From an uncultured Subdoligranulum sp. (GTDB lineage: Bacteria > Bacillota > Clostridia > Christensenellales > CAG-314): DNA of 64,000 nucleotides. The translations under genes and the position numbers were made by a program. Where the stretch lies: positions 62,001 through 126,000 of the forward strand of contig CABUZX010000001.1 in assembly GCA_902496185.1 (NCBI GenBank), written 5' to 3'. Every line of letters starts with the position of its first letter. Within the stretch, counting starts at the first letter, position 1. The notes beneath the pieces were generated by a model. That model did no database searches. It was given only the letters and a program-made list of their open reading frames with translations, and had not been told where the DNA came from. Below, one piece after another: positions 52,667-60,949 of this stretch.

Positions 52667-53557
52667 TTATTCTTCGGTTTTAACTTCTTCTTTTGCAATT
52701 TCTTGCTTTATTGCATCTTGTTGTTTAAGTTCTTCGATTTTTTTGTCTTCAACGTTATCAAAGTACTTTCTTTTTTTGCCTTTATTATTGGTTTGTGTTT
52801 TTTCTTCCGCTGCGGCTACTGCTTCGATATTTGCCGCTTCTGCCAAAACTTCTTCAGTATTGATACTGAGTACAACACCCTCTTTTGCCTCAATAACTGC
52901 GTTTGCAATAATAGCGGCCATAATTTTAACAGCGCCGATAGCATCGTCGTTTCCGGGAATGACGTAATCTACTTCGTCAGGGTCACAGTTTGTATCAACC
53001 GTTGCAACGATTGGAATACCCATCTTGTGAGCTTCTGCTACTGCAATAGCCTCTTTTTTGGGATCAACCACAAACATAACGCCCGGCATACCACGCATTT
53101 CCTTAATACCACCAAGGTTTAGCTCCAGCTTGTCACGTTCAGCCTTTAAACCTGAAACTTCCTTTTTGGGGAGAAGTTCAAACTCACCCATTTTTTCCAT
53201 TTGGTTGATTCTGTTCAATCTCTCGATACGACTGCGAATAGTCTTAAAGTTAGTAAGCGTACCACCCAACCAACGGTTGTTGACAAAATACATACCACAA
53301 CGTTCAGCTTCTTGCTTGATTGCTGCTTGTGCTTGTTTTTTTGTGCCTACAAACAAAACCGTTTTGCCTTCAGCAACTACGTTGCGTACAAAATTGTACG
53401 CTTCCTCTGCAAGTACAACTGTTTGTTGCAAGTCAATGATATGGATATCATTACGAGCCGAATAGATGTACTTCTTCATTTTTGGATTCCATCTTCTTGT
53501 TTGGTGACCAAAGTGCACGCCAGCTTCAAGAAGTTGTTTCATAGAAACCACTGCCAT
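52667..53557 (-). CDS. rpsB: 30S ribosomal protein S2
   Basis: Universal small-subunit protein. Seen are [21 protein letters not shown] at the N-terminus, [17 protein letters not shown] and the [21 protein letters not shown] block. At 296 residues it is longer than the usual 230-260 because of a C-terminal tail rich in Lys, Glu and Gln from about residue 250. A strong promoter and a leader of about 115 nt precede it. Confidence 0.97.
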   Translation of the reverse strand: MAVVSMKQLLEAGVHFGHQTRRWNPKMKKYIYSARNDIHIIDLQQTVVLAEEAYNFVRNVVAEGKTVLFVGTKKQAQAAIKQEAERCGMYFVNNRWLGGTLTNFKTIRSRIERLNRINQMEKMGEFELLPKKEVSGLKAERDKLELNLGGIKEMRGMPGVMFVVDPKKEAIAVAEAHKMGIPIVATVDTNCDPDEVDYVIPGNDDAIGAVKIMAAIIANAVIEAKEGVVLSINTEEVLAEAANIEAVAAAEEKTQTNNKGKKRKYFDNVEDKKIEELKQQDAIKQEIAKEEVKTEE

Positions 53558-53678
53558 TTTAAATACTCTCCTTTATTTTATTGTTTTTATTCCTCCCTAC
53601 GTCGTCTATACTTTGATTTCTTCCTTTTTTAAGGCACAACCATCAAATAGAGCATAGGTGTGTAATAAACCATTGAAA

Positions 53679-53707
53679 ATTATAACATAAAAGTTTTTAT
53701 TTGGCAA
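53679..53707 (-). promoter_or_regulatory. sigma-A promoter of rpsB-tsf
   Basis: TTGCCA at 53702-53707, 17-nt spacer, TATAAT at 53679-53684. The predicted start near 53672 leaves a leader of about 115 nt before rpsB with no reading frame; it could carry an S2 autoregulatory structure, but I cannot draw a convincing fold. Confidence 0.85.
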
Positions 53708-53747
53708 ATAATTATTTATATTTTTATTAATAAATTTAAATTTTTTA

Positions 53748-53789
53748 TAAAAAATAGTGAGAACGTCCCAATCAATGAAACGTTCTCAC
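53748..53789 (-). terminator. terminator after the DUF1292 gene
   Basis: A perfect 10-bp stem, GTGAGAACGT with ACGTTCTCAC, 13-nt loop, followed by TATTTTTT on the minus strand. It starts about 25 nt past the gene's stop codon. Confidence 0.88.
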
Positions 53790-53814
53790 AAATATATTAA
53801 ATTTTTTAATTGTT

Positions 53815-54189
53815 TTAACAACCACAATCGCATCCGTTATCATCTGAATGACAGCAAGAGCAATCTTCATGCTCACAACCGCAATCGCATTCCATTTCTT
53901 CATCATAGCGACGACAATATTCACCATAAACTTCTTCCAAAAGAGCCTCGTCCTCTATTGGATTAAGCATAAATTCTTCGCCCGACTCATCTACTTCGTA
54001 AATAAGAAGCTCGCCCTCATTGATATCTTCCATTTGCTCTGCAGGGCTTATACAAAAATACTTTTTACCTTTGTAGTCAAACTCATCTTCAAAGTAAAAA
54101 TTCTTTTGAGTGCCGTCGTCCATAGTCAATACAATATAATCAGCATCTTCTTGAAGTTCTAAATTTTCATTAATTTTTTCGTTTTCCAT
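53815..54189 (-). CDS. DUF1292 protein with a cysteine-rich C-terminal tail
   Basis: Residues about 10-85 match the acidic DUF1292 (YrzB) family: DYIVLTMDDGTQKNFYFED and ELLIYEVDESGEEFMLNPIEDE. The family often follows ruvX, as here, and its function is unknown. Unusually, the last 25 residues hold nine cysteines and two histidines in CxC, CC and CxCxC groupings (ECDCGCEHEDCSCC and CDCGC), suggesting metal binding. The start at 54189 has GGAGG upstream; a TTG inside that site opens the frame earlier and is rejected. It has 124 residues. Confidence 0.85.
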   Translation of the reverse strand: MENEKINENLELQEDADYIVLTMDDGTQKNFYFEDEFDYKGKKYFCISPAEQMEDINEGELLIYEVDESGEEFMLNPIEDEALLEEVYGEYCRRYDEEMECDCGCEHEDCSCCHSDDNGCDCGC

Positions 54190-54211
54190 AAATTCCTCCA
54201 AAATATGTATA

Positions 54212-54628
54212 TTACTTGTGGTAATAATCTAAATAATTTTGCAAAATAATAGTAGCCGCAACCTTATCGATAACTTGCTTTCTATTTTCGCGACTAACCC
54301 CTCCTTCAATCAAAACCTTTTCAGCCGAAACAGTCGTCAACCTTTCATCAATAAATTTAATTGGCAAGTCTGTTCTTTTAGCAAGTTCCTGAATAAAAAA
54401 ACGAGTTTTTTCAGTTTGTTCTGTTTCTTTTGCAGATAGACTGCGAGGCAATCCGCTAACAATCAGCTCAACTTCTTTATCTCTAATAACATTAAGCAAG
54501 TAATCTATATCCCTATTTAGAGTTGTTCTAAATAGCGTTTCAAAAGGATTAGCAATCATTTTTAAAGGATCAGACAATGCAATACCTATGCGTTTGTCCC
54601 CTACGTCCAAAGCCATAATTCTTCCCAT
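54212..54628 (-). CDS. ruvX: Holliday junction resolvase-like protein RuvX/YqgF
   Basis: An RNase H-fold nuclease implicated in 16S rRNA 5' processing and in recombination. Seen are RIMALDVGDKRIGIALSD with the first catalytic aspartate, VSGLPRSL, and FIDERLTTVSAEKVL. I choose the ATG at 54628 because a promoter's -10 box ends exactly 6 nt upstream and the protein then begins as family members do; the mRNA would be leaderless. The product has 138 residues and precedes the DUF1292 gene. Confidence 0.93.
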   Translation of the reverse strand: MGRIMALDVGDKRIGIALSDPLKMIANPFETLFRTTLNRDIDYLLNVIRDKEVELIVSGLPRSLSAKETEQTEKTRFFIQELAKRTDLPIKFIDERLTTVSAEKVLIEGGVSRENRKQVIDKVAATIILQNYLDYYHK

Positions 54629-54634
54629 GGGGAT

Positions 54635-54662
54635 ATTGTAACACAAAACAGCACAAATGCAA
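54635..54662 (-). promoter_or_regulatory. promoter positioned for a leaderless ruvX mRNA
   Basis: TTGCAT at 54657-54662, 16-nt spacer, TACAAT at 54635-54640. ATCCCC then separates the -10 box from the ruvX ATG. Confidence 0.72.
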
Positions 54663-54670
54663 CGTATTTT

Positions 54671-54710
54671 AACAAAAAAGAGAAGATTTTTTTTCTTCTC
54701 TTTTTTTGTT
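54671..54710. terminator. terminator after the 42-aa peptide gene
   Basis: A 13-bp stem, AAAAAAGAGAAGA (54674-54686) with TCTTCTCTTTTTT (54694-54706), loop of seven. A and T runs flank it, so it can work in both directions. It begins right at the stop of the small gene. Confidence 0.88.
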
Positions 54711-54837
54711 AATTTTTTTTACTTAACATTTGCTTGCCTTTGTCTACCATTTGCTTAAATGCGGGACAAAATTCCATTGCCACTAAACCACCGGTAAAAC
54801 CGATAGTCATAGCTAACATAACTTGTGAAAATTTCAT
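54709..54837 (-). CDS. 42-aa single-span membrane peptide
   Basis: A short gene with an unusually strong ribosome binding site, AAGGAGGTG, 6 nt before the ATG, and its own terminator immediately after the stop. The peptide has a hydrophobic segment near residues 5-21 (VMLAMTIGFTGGLVAM), one cysteine, and a basic amphipathic tail (FKQMVDKGKQMLSKK). The layout is a one-span membrane peptide with a cytoplasmic helix, somewhat like YtxH-type small proteins. I do not recognise it. Confidence 0.75.
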   Translation of the reverse strand: MKFSQVMLAMTIGFTGGLVAMEFCPAFKQMVDKGKQMLSKKN

Positions 54838-54903
54838 TACCTACACCTCCTTAAAGTAGTGTAAGTAATTTTGTATAATTTAAGCAAAAAACACAAAAAA
54901 ACG

Positions 54904-55275
54904 CTATTTATCTTGTTTTTGACGATAATCTTCTATTGCCTTTTTTATCGCTTCTTCCGCCAAAACGGAACAATGCAACTTTTGCGGTGGCAAACCCTCA
55001 AGCTCCTCAACTACTTGAGAATTGGTAATCTTTAAAGCTTCGTCAAGAGTTTTACCTATTACCATATCGGTTGCAGTACTGCTTGTTGCTATTGCCGCAG
55101 TACATCCAAAGGTTTGAAATTTTGCATCAATAATTACGTCATTTTCTATTTTTAAAGTTATTTTCATTATATCGCCACAGGTAGGATTACCTACTGTACC
55201 CTCTCCGTCGGCATTTTCAATTACCCCAACATTATGTGGATTTGCAAAAACTTTTAAAACTTTTTCATTATACAT
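54904..55275 (-). CDS. nifU: iron-sulfur cluster scaffold protein NifU/IscU-like
   Basis: Scaffold on which iron-sulfur clusters are built from sulfur given by the cysteine desulfurase encoded upstream. The three ligand cysteines are C33 (NPTCGD, with Asp35), C58 (FGCTAAIA) and C102 (KLHCSVLAEEA). It has 123 residues, the NifU N-terminal domain only. It overlaps the end of the fused desulfurase gene by 8 nt and has a GGAAGGAG site before the ATG. Confidence 0.95.
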   Translation of the reverse strand: MYNEKVLKVFANPHNVGVIENADGEGTVGNPTCGDIMKITLKIENDVIIDAKFQTFGCTAAIATSSTATDMVIGKTLDEALKITNSQVVEELEGLPPQKLHCSVLAEEAIKKAIEDYRQKQDK

Positions 55276-56872
55276 TTTTTATTTCTCCTTCCTTCAAAGC
55301 AAATAACGGCGACATCATTCTTAATTTTTCGATTATTGCCTTTAATTTATCAACCGTATAATCTATTTGAGACATAGTATTATGCTTTCCTATGGAAAAG
55401 CGAATAGTTCCGTGTGAAATTTCTATAGGAACACCCATAGATAGCAAAACGTGTGACGGATCTAAGCTACCACTACTGCACGCAGAACCACTTGAAACTG
55501 CGATTCCTTCAAAATCCAGCAACATTAAAATGCTTTCACCTTCAATAAATTCAAAACTAAAACTTGCGTTACTCGGCAATCTTTCCGTAGGATGACCATT
55601 GTAGTGCGCGTAGAGAATTTCCTCTTTAACGCGCTTAACAAAAGCATCTCTTAAGGACTTGATATGTTGATTGTTTATTTGCATATCTTTTACTGCTTTT
55701 TCTATGGCAAACCCCATGCCGACCACTGCCGGCGTATTGGTTGTTCCGCCTCGCATACTTCGCTCTTGTCCACCGCCAAGAATCATTTTTTGAATTCGTA
55801 TACCGTTTTTAATATATAACGCGCCAACGCCTTTTGGTCCATAAAACTTGTGCGCAGAAAGACTGAGTAAATCAACGTCAAGATCTTTAACGTCAACAGG
55901 TATAGAACCAACAGCCTGAACCGCGTCAACATGGAAGATAACCTTATGCTTGTGAGCAACCTCGACAAGCTGTTTAATGGGTTGTATAGTACCCACCTCG
56001 TTATTTGCGTACATTATACTGACAAGCGTTGTATCGGGCCGAATTGCTCTTTCAAGCTCGTCAACAGAAACCATTCCGTACTTATCCACCGGTAATATTG
56101 TAACCTCAAATCCGTTATTCTTTAACCAATCAACTGAATTCAAAACGGCATGATGCTCAATAGCGCTTGTTATAACGTGTTTGCCTACTGATGCTTTTTG
56201 TAATGCAATACCCTTTATGGCCCAATTGTCAGCCTCTGTTCCGCTACCGACAAAATAAATTTCAGACGGCTGAGCGTTTATAGCTTCTGCTACCTGCTTT
56301 CTCGCTTTATCAACACCAGCCATTGCTTCCCTACCGAAAAAATGCTGACTATGGCTATTTCCATAAATATCCGTCATATATGGCAACATCGCCCTTAAAA
56401 CGTCATTATCAAGAGGTGTAGTTGCCGCATGATCCAAATAAATACGTTTATTTTCCTGTGAGGCGTCAATTAGTTGCTGAAGGCTAATTCCATCAAGATA
56501 TAAATTTATATGATTGTAAAGATTTTGCCAAAGACCACGCGAAATACATGAACACTGCGAAACACAATTACATTGTACTTTTGTATTTGTACTTAAGCAA
56601 TCTACAATTTCAAGATTGTCTTCGACTGACCTTAAAATTTTACCCACGCTTATATTAAGTGGCTTATCGGTTAATTTATATCCACCCATAGCCCCTCTTT
56701 GACTAACAACTATTCCTTCCTTTTTTAGCTTTGCAATAATTTGCTCTAAATAGCCGTCACTTACGCCTATTTCATTAGCCAAATCCACCGTACTGATAAA
56801 ATCTTCACCATACCTTTCGGCAAGTTTTATACATGCGTATAAACCATATCTGGCTTTTGTTGACATTTTCAT
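55268..56872 (-). CDS. fusion of Rrf2/IscR regulator and cysteine desulfurase
   Basis: One uninterrupted 534-residue frame combines two proteins that are normally separate. Residues 1-137 are an Rrf2/IscR-type winged helix (STKARYGLYACIKLA, GGYKLTDKP) with candidate cluster cysteines at 92, 101, 103, 107 and 109 followed by RGLW. Residues 142-530 are a NifS-type desulfurase: YLDHAATTPL, the PLP lysine Lys342 in SAHKFYGPKG, and the active Cys465 in SSGSACSSGS. There is essentially no linker. The likely role is a feedback-controlled sulfur donor for nifU. A promoter and operator lie upstream. Confidence 0.93.
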   Translation of the reverse strand: MKMSTKARYGLYACIKLAERYGEDFISTVDLANEIGVSDGYLEQIIAKLKKEGIVVSQRGAMGGYKLTDKPLNISVGKILRSVEDNLEIVDCLSTNTKVQCNCVSQCSCISRGLWQNLYNHINLYLDGISLQQLIDASQENKRIYLDHAATTPLDNDVLRAMLPYMTDIYGNSHSQHFFGREAMAGVDKARKQVAEAINAQPSEIYFVGSGTEADNWAIKGIALQKASVGKHVITSAIEHHAVLNSVDWLKNNGFEVTILPVDKYGMVSVDELERAIRPDTTLVSIMYANNEVGTIQPIKQLVEVAHKHKVIFHVDAVQAVGSIPVDVKDLDVDLLSLSAHKFYGPKGVGALYIKNGIRIQKMILGGGQERSMRGGTTNTPAVVGMGFAIEKAVKDMQINNQHIKSLRDAFVKRVKEEILYAHYNGHPTERLPSNASFSFEFIEGESILMLLDFEGIAVSSGSACSSGSLDPSHVLLSMGVPIEISHGTIRFSIGKHNTMSQIDYTVDKLKAIIEKLRMMSPLFALKEGEIKNV

Positions 56873-56888
56873 ATTTTACCTCACAATA

Positions 56889-56911
56889 ATTCCTATTGTT
56901 TTGATAGGAAT
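56889..56911. promoter_or_regulatory. palindromic operator for the Rrf2-NifS gene
   Basis: ATTCCTAT-N7-ATAGGAAT, a perfect 8-bp inverted repeat that extends imperfectly to 12 bp. It begins right after the -10 box and covers the predicted start point, so binding would block transcription. Binding by the gene's own Rrf2 domain is inferred. Confidence 0.72.
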
Positions 56912-56940
56912 AATATATCACTATATAAATGTTTAGTCAA
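56912..56940 (-). promoter_or_regulatory. sigma-A promoter of the Rrf2-NifS/nifU operon
   Basis: TTGACT at 56935-56940, 17-nt spacer, TATATT at 56912-56917. The leader of about 30 nt contains the operator and a GAGG ribosome binding site. Confidence 0.85.
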
Positions 56941-57000
56941 TAGATTTTTGACAAAATAATAATTTTTTATTTTCACACAAAAAAATAATTATCTTAAAAA

Positions 57001-57043
57001 AATAAAGACGCGTATTGAATAAAAATCAATACGCGTCTTTTTT
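57001..57043 (-). terminator. terminator after glyA
   Basis: A perfect 15-bp stem, including GACGCGTATTGA with TCAATACGCGTC, 7-nt loop, T-rich on exit. It lies 15 nt past the glyA stop. Confidence 0.92.
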
Positions 57044-57057
57044 AAAAAATTAAAAAC

Positions 57058-58314
57058 TTAGCCCTCTATTATATCGTTTTGATAAAGCGGAAAACGGTTT
57101 GTAAGTTCAAGTACCTTCTTATCGCTACGCTCTAAGGCTTCTTCCTTGTTTTTGATAACGTCAGCAATCAATTCGCCAATAATTGTCATTTCCTGCTCTT
57201 TCATACCTCTTGTAGTTACGCTTGGCGTACCGATTCTGATACCGCTGGTAACGTTTGGACTTTGTTTGTCAAAAGGAATACCATTTTTGTTGACGGTAAT
57301 ATGTACTTCATCAAGCAGTCTTTCCACTTCCTTACCCGTCACACCCTCGTCAGACAAATCTACCAACATCAAGTGGTTGTCAGTACCACCGCTAACGAGC
57401 TTGATTCCGTTTTTAATAAGTGTTTCGGAAAGAGTTTTTGCATTTTTAACAACTTGCGTTTGATATTCCTTAAATTCGGGCTTCAATGCTTCAGCAAGAC
57501 AAACGGCTTTTGCCGCAATAACGTGCATCAAAGGTCCGCCCTGCGTACCAGGAAAAACAGCGCTGTTAATTTTCTTTGCCCATTCTTGCTTGCACAAAAT
57601 CATACCACCTCTTGGCCCACGCAAAGTTTTGTGAGTTGTAGTAGTAACAACGTCTGCATAAGGTACGGGATTTGGATGCAAACCTGCCGCAACAAGCCCT
57701 GCAATGTGAGCCATATCAACCATAAGAATAGCCCCTACTTCGTCGGCAATTTCTCTAAATTTTGCAAAATCAATAAATCTTGGATATGCGCTTGCGCCCG
57801 CAATAATCAACTTTGGTTTACATTCCAAAGCGGTTTTTCTTAATTGGTCGTAATCAATACGGCAATCTTCTTCACTCACACAATAAGGAACGATATTAAA
57901 ATATTTACCGCTGATATTTACAGGACTACCATGTGAAAGGTGTCCTCCGTGAGCAAGATTCATGCCCAATACGGTATCACCGGGTTGCAAAAACGCTACA
58001 AAAGCGGCAAGATTGGCGTTAGCTCCACTATGTGGTTGAACGTTTGCAAATTCTGCGCCAAAAAGCTCGCATGCGCGTTGACGGGCAAGCTCTTCAGCCT
58101 TATCTACAACGTAACATCCGCCGTAATAACGCTTACCTGGATAACCTTCGGCGTACTTATTAGTAAAATGGCTACCCATTGCAGCCATAACGGCAGGTGA
58201 AACAAAGTTTTCACTGGCAATCAACTCAATATTTTGACGTTGACGGGTCAATTCCTCACGATAAATCTCATAAATTTCTGGATCAGTCGCTTTAATTGTT
58301 TTAAAATCGATCAT
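57058..58314 (-). CDS. glyA: serine hydroxymethyltransferase
   Basis: PLP enzyme interconverting serine and glycine with tetrahydrofolate. Motifs include [38 protein letters not shown], and the PLP lysine in [15 protein letters not shown]. Length of 418 residues is typical. GGAGAG precedes the ATG, and a terminator follows. FolD, the partner one-carbon enzyme, is encoded at 26843-27703. Confidence 0.97.
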   Translation of the reverse strand: MIDFKTIKATDPEIYEIYREELTRQRQNIELIASENFVSPAVMAAMGSHFTNKYAEGYPGKRYYGGCYVVDKAEELARQRACELFGAEFANVQPHSGANANLAAFVAFLQPGDTVLGMNLAHGGHLSHGSPVNISGKYFNIVPYCVSEEDCRIDYDQLRKTALECKPKLIIAGASAYPRFIDFAKFREIADEVGAILMVDMAHIAGLVAAGLHPNPVPYADVVTTTTHKTLRGPRGGMILCKQEWAKKINSAVFPGTQGGPLMHVIAAKAVCLAEALKPEFKEYQTQVVKNAKTLSETLIKNGIKLVSGGTDNHLMLVDLSDEGVTGKEVERLLDEVHITVNKNGIPFDKQSPNVTSGIRIGTPSVTTRGMKEQEMTIIGELIADVIKNKEEALERSDKKVLELTNRFPLYQNDIIEG

Positions 58315-58363
58315 AATTTTCTCTCCGTAAATTTTTTAATATTTATTTAGTTTGTTTGAATTT

Positions 58364-58684
58364 TCAAACATATTTATTAATCATTATCTCAAGAGTTTCT
58401 TCCTGAACAAAACCTATGCTTCTGTCAACAAGCTTACCAGCCTTAAAGACGCAAACGTTTGGTATAGAATTTATATTATATTCTAACGCAATATTTATTG
58501 CCTCGTCAACGTTTACTTTGGCAAATTTTGCATTATTTTTAAATTTTTCCGCGAGATTATCTATAATTGGAGCTAACGCGCGACACGGTCCACACCATGG
58601 CGCCCAAAAATCAATTACAGAAACTCCATCATCTGCTACAAAATCTTTAAATTCACTCGCAGATAAATCTTTTAAGTCACTCAT
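58364..58684 (-). CDS. trxA: thioredoxin
   Basis: Small dithiol reductase of 106 residues with the active site WAPWCGPCRALAP (Cys31 and Cys34) and the cis-proline in NINSIPNVCVF. The pair SIPN replaces the common SIPT. AAGGAGG-like GGAGAAAAC precedes the ATG. It overlaps the end of the rseC gene by 8 nt. Confidence 0.95.
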   Translation of the reverse strand: MSDLKDLSASEFKDFVADDGVSVIDFWAPWCGPCRALAPIIDNLAEKFKNNAKFAKVNVDEAINIALEYNINSIPNVCVFKAGKLVDRSIGFVQEETLEIMINKYV

Positions 58685-59117
58685 TTGTTTTCTCCTCCGA
58701 ATTTATATTTTGTTCATATAATATTTTTATCATTTTAGGACGGTTTTTAGTTTTTTGATAAATTTTTTTATCTAAAACAACAACAATAAATATACCTATT
58801 GTAAGCCCACAAAAAAAATTCAATAACGCTACCCACTCGGGTAAATTTAATAAGTAAACCGTCAGAAGCAAAAGCACCGCCAACGCCAACGGCAAAAGAT
58901 AAGCAATCATACTCATTTTTGCAATACTACCTGACGAGATATCTAATACCACACGGTCGGAAAGCTTTGCATTTAATGTGTTCTCTAATTGAATATCAAC
59001 GTAAAGATCATTAGGCTTTATCGCGCACATTCCGCAAGAAGCGCAAGCAGATTTTCTGTTAACCCTTACCGTTGCCATATTCTTTTTTATTTTAATAATT
59101 TTTCCCGTTTCTTGCAT
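58677..59117 (-). CDS. rseC: SoxR-reducing system/RseC family membrane protein
   Basis: A 146-residue protein with the RseC/MucC pattern: an N-terminal soluble part with three clustered cysteines (SACASCGMC), the LSDRVVLDI strand, then two membrane helices near 66-88 and 93-116. In other bacteria members work with the Rnf complex or sigma-E control; here the role is open. No Shine-Dalgarno is visible; the start is 17 nt after aspS. Confidence 0.88.
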   Translation of the reverse strand: MQETGKIIKIKKNMATVRVNRKSACASCGMCAIKPNDLYVDIQLENTLNAKLSDRVVLDISSGSIAKMSMIAYLLPLALAVLLLLTVYLLNLPEWVALLNFFCGLTIGIFIVVVLDKKIYQKTKNRPKMIKILYEQNINSEEKTNE

Positions 59118-59134
59118 AATAAAACATAATTTAA

Positions 59135-60931
59135 TTATTCTTCTTCTAAATCACACTTTATCTTGAGATCGGTCAATTGCTTTGGTTCTACGTAATCCGG
59201 CGCGTTAGACATCAAACAATTTGCATTTTGCATTTTAGGAAAAGCAATAACGTCTTTTATGTTGTCGGTATTAGTTAAAAGCATAACAAGTCTATCAAGC
59301 CCCAAAGCCAATCCACCGTGAGGCGGTGTACCGTAATCAAAAGCCTCAACAAAGTAACCGAACTTATCTTCAATATCGTGCTGAGAAAGTCCCAATGTAT
59401 CAAACATGAGTTTTTGAACTTCCTTCTTATAAATTCTTAAACTACCGCCACCTGCTTCTTGACCGTTGATAACTATATCATAAGCCTTTGCTTTTACCTT
59501 AAGAGGATCCGTTTGCATATATTGCAAATCCTCGTCCTTTGGACTCGTAAAAGGATGGTGCATTGCTACTACCCTGTTTTCTTCTTCACTGAACTCAAAA
59601 AGCGGAAAATCAACAACCCACAAAAGTTTATAATCGTTTTGTTTAATCATATCAAAACGAACGGCAAGCTCTTTGCGCAAAGCGCCCAAAGCCGTACAAA
59701 CAACGTAATCGTTTAAATCTGACACAATAAACAACATATCGCCTTGCTTTAAATCAAACTTAGTTTCTAAAGCGCGTTTAGTATCATCACCTATTTTACT
59801 CGCAAAACTACTGCGTATTCCGTCTTTTCCTATACCGTACCAAGCAAGACCTTTTGCACGATAGGTTTTTACGAGTTCCGTCAATTTATCTAAATCTTTA
59901 CGAGACAATTTATCTTCAAGTCCGTTTAAACATATTGCGCGTACCTTGCCTCCTTCATTAAGAGCATTTTCAAACACAACGAAACCGCTGTCTTTTACTT
60001 CGTTGGATATATCGACTATTTCCAAACCAAAACGCAAATCAGGAGCGTCGCTACCAAAACGTTCAATCGCTTGAGCATAAGGAAGACGCATAAAAGGTAA
60101 TTGCAAGTCAATATTTTTAATTTCCTTAAAGAGTCTTTTAAATAAACCTTCTGTAATCTCAATAATGTCATCTTCCTTATCTAAAAAAGACATTTCAACG
60201 TCAACCTGCGTGAATTCTGGTTGACGATTTGCTCTCAAATCCACGTCTCTAAAACAACGGGCTATCTGAAAATATCTATCCATACCAGCTATCATCAACA
60301 ATTGCTTATACAACTGGGGCGATTGTGGCAAAGCATAAAATTTGCCCGAGTGAACCCTGCTCGGCACAAGGTAATCACGAGCGCCTTCAGGAGTAGATTT
60401 TCCCAATATTGGTGTTTCTATTTCGGCAAAGCCGTTCTCATTAAAATATTGACGGACGATATGACATATCTGACTACGCACAAGCAATTTTTCTTGCAAA
60501 TCGCTACGGCGTAAATCCAGATAACGGTATTTTGCTCTCAATGCTTCGTTTGCGGATAAGTCGCCGATTGCAAAAGGAGGCGTAGAAGCTTCTGACAATA
60601 TTTTCAAGTCAGTAGCCACTATTTCTATTTGTCCGGTCGCCATATTTTTATTAACGTTGTCACCCTCTCTCAATCTGACTTTACCGCAAACAGCCAAAAC
60701 AAATTCTTGCCTGATTTTTAAGGCTTTTTCAAAAAGTATATCGTCAGTTGTGTTTTTATCAAATACTATTTGTACAATACCTGTTTTGTCACGCAATTGA
60801 ACAAATACCAAATTGCCCAAATCACGACGCCTTACCGCCCAACCCATAACCACTACGTCCTGATTGACGTTGGTCTCTCTTAAAATTCCGCACATATGAG
60901 TGCGTTTCAGTCCGTTTAGATAATCTGACAT
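59135..60931 (-). CDS. aspS: aspartyl-tRNA synthetase
   Basis: Class II synthetase of 598 residues with the bacterial layout: N-terminal OB fold (GWAVRRRDLGNLVFVQLRD), catalytic core with RYRYLDLRR-like KYRYLDLRRSDLQ, the QSPQLYKQLLMIAGMDRYFQIARCFRD motif 2 region (in part), a GAD insertion domain near 290-415, and motif 3 GLALGLDRLVMLL. GAAGGAA precedes the ATG. Whether it also charges tRNA-Asn cannot be told. Confidence 0.97.
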   Translation of the reverse strand: MSDYLNGLKRTHMCGILRETNVNQDVVVMGWAVRRRDLGNLVFVQLRDKTGIVQIVFDKNTTDDILFEKALKIRQEFVLAVCGKVRLREGDNVNKNMATGQIEIVATDLKILSEASTPPFAIGDLSANEALRAKYRYLDLRRSDLQEKLLVRSQICHIVRQYFNENGFAEIETPILGKSTPEGARDYLVPSRVHSGKFYALPQSPQLYKQLLMIAGMDRYFQIARCFRDVDLRANRQPEFTQVDVEMSFLDKEDDIIEITEGLFKRLFKEIKNIDLQLPFMRLPYAQAIERFGSDAPDLRFGLEIVDISNEVKDSGFVVFENALNEGGKVRAICLNGLEDKLSRKDLDKLTELVKTYRAKGLAWYGIGKDGIRSSFASKIGDDTKRALETKFDLKQGDMLFIVSDLNDYVVCTALGALRKELAVRFDMIKQNDYKLLWVVDFPLFEFSEEENRVVAMHHPFTSPKDEDLQYMQTDPLKVKAKAYDIVINGQEAGGGSLRIYKKEVQKLMFDTLGLSQHDIEDKFGYFVEAFDYGTPPHGGLALGLDRLVMLLTNTDNIKDVIAFPKMQNANCLMSNAPDYVEPKQLTDLKIKCDLEEE

Positions 60932-60949
60932 AAAAAATTCCTTCTTTTG

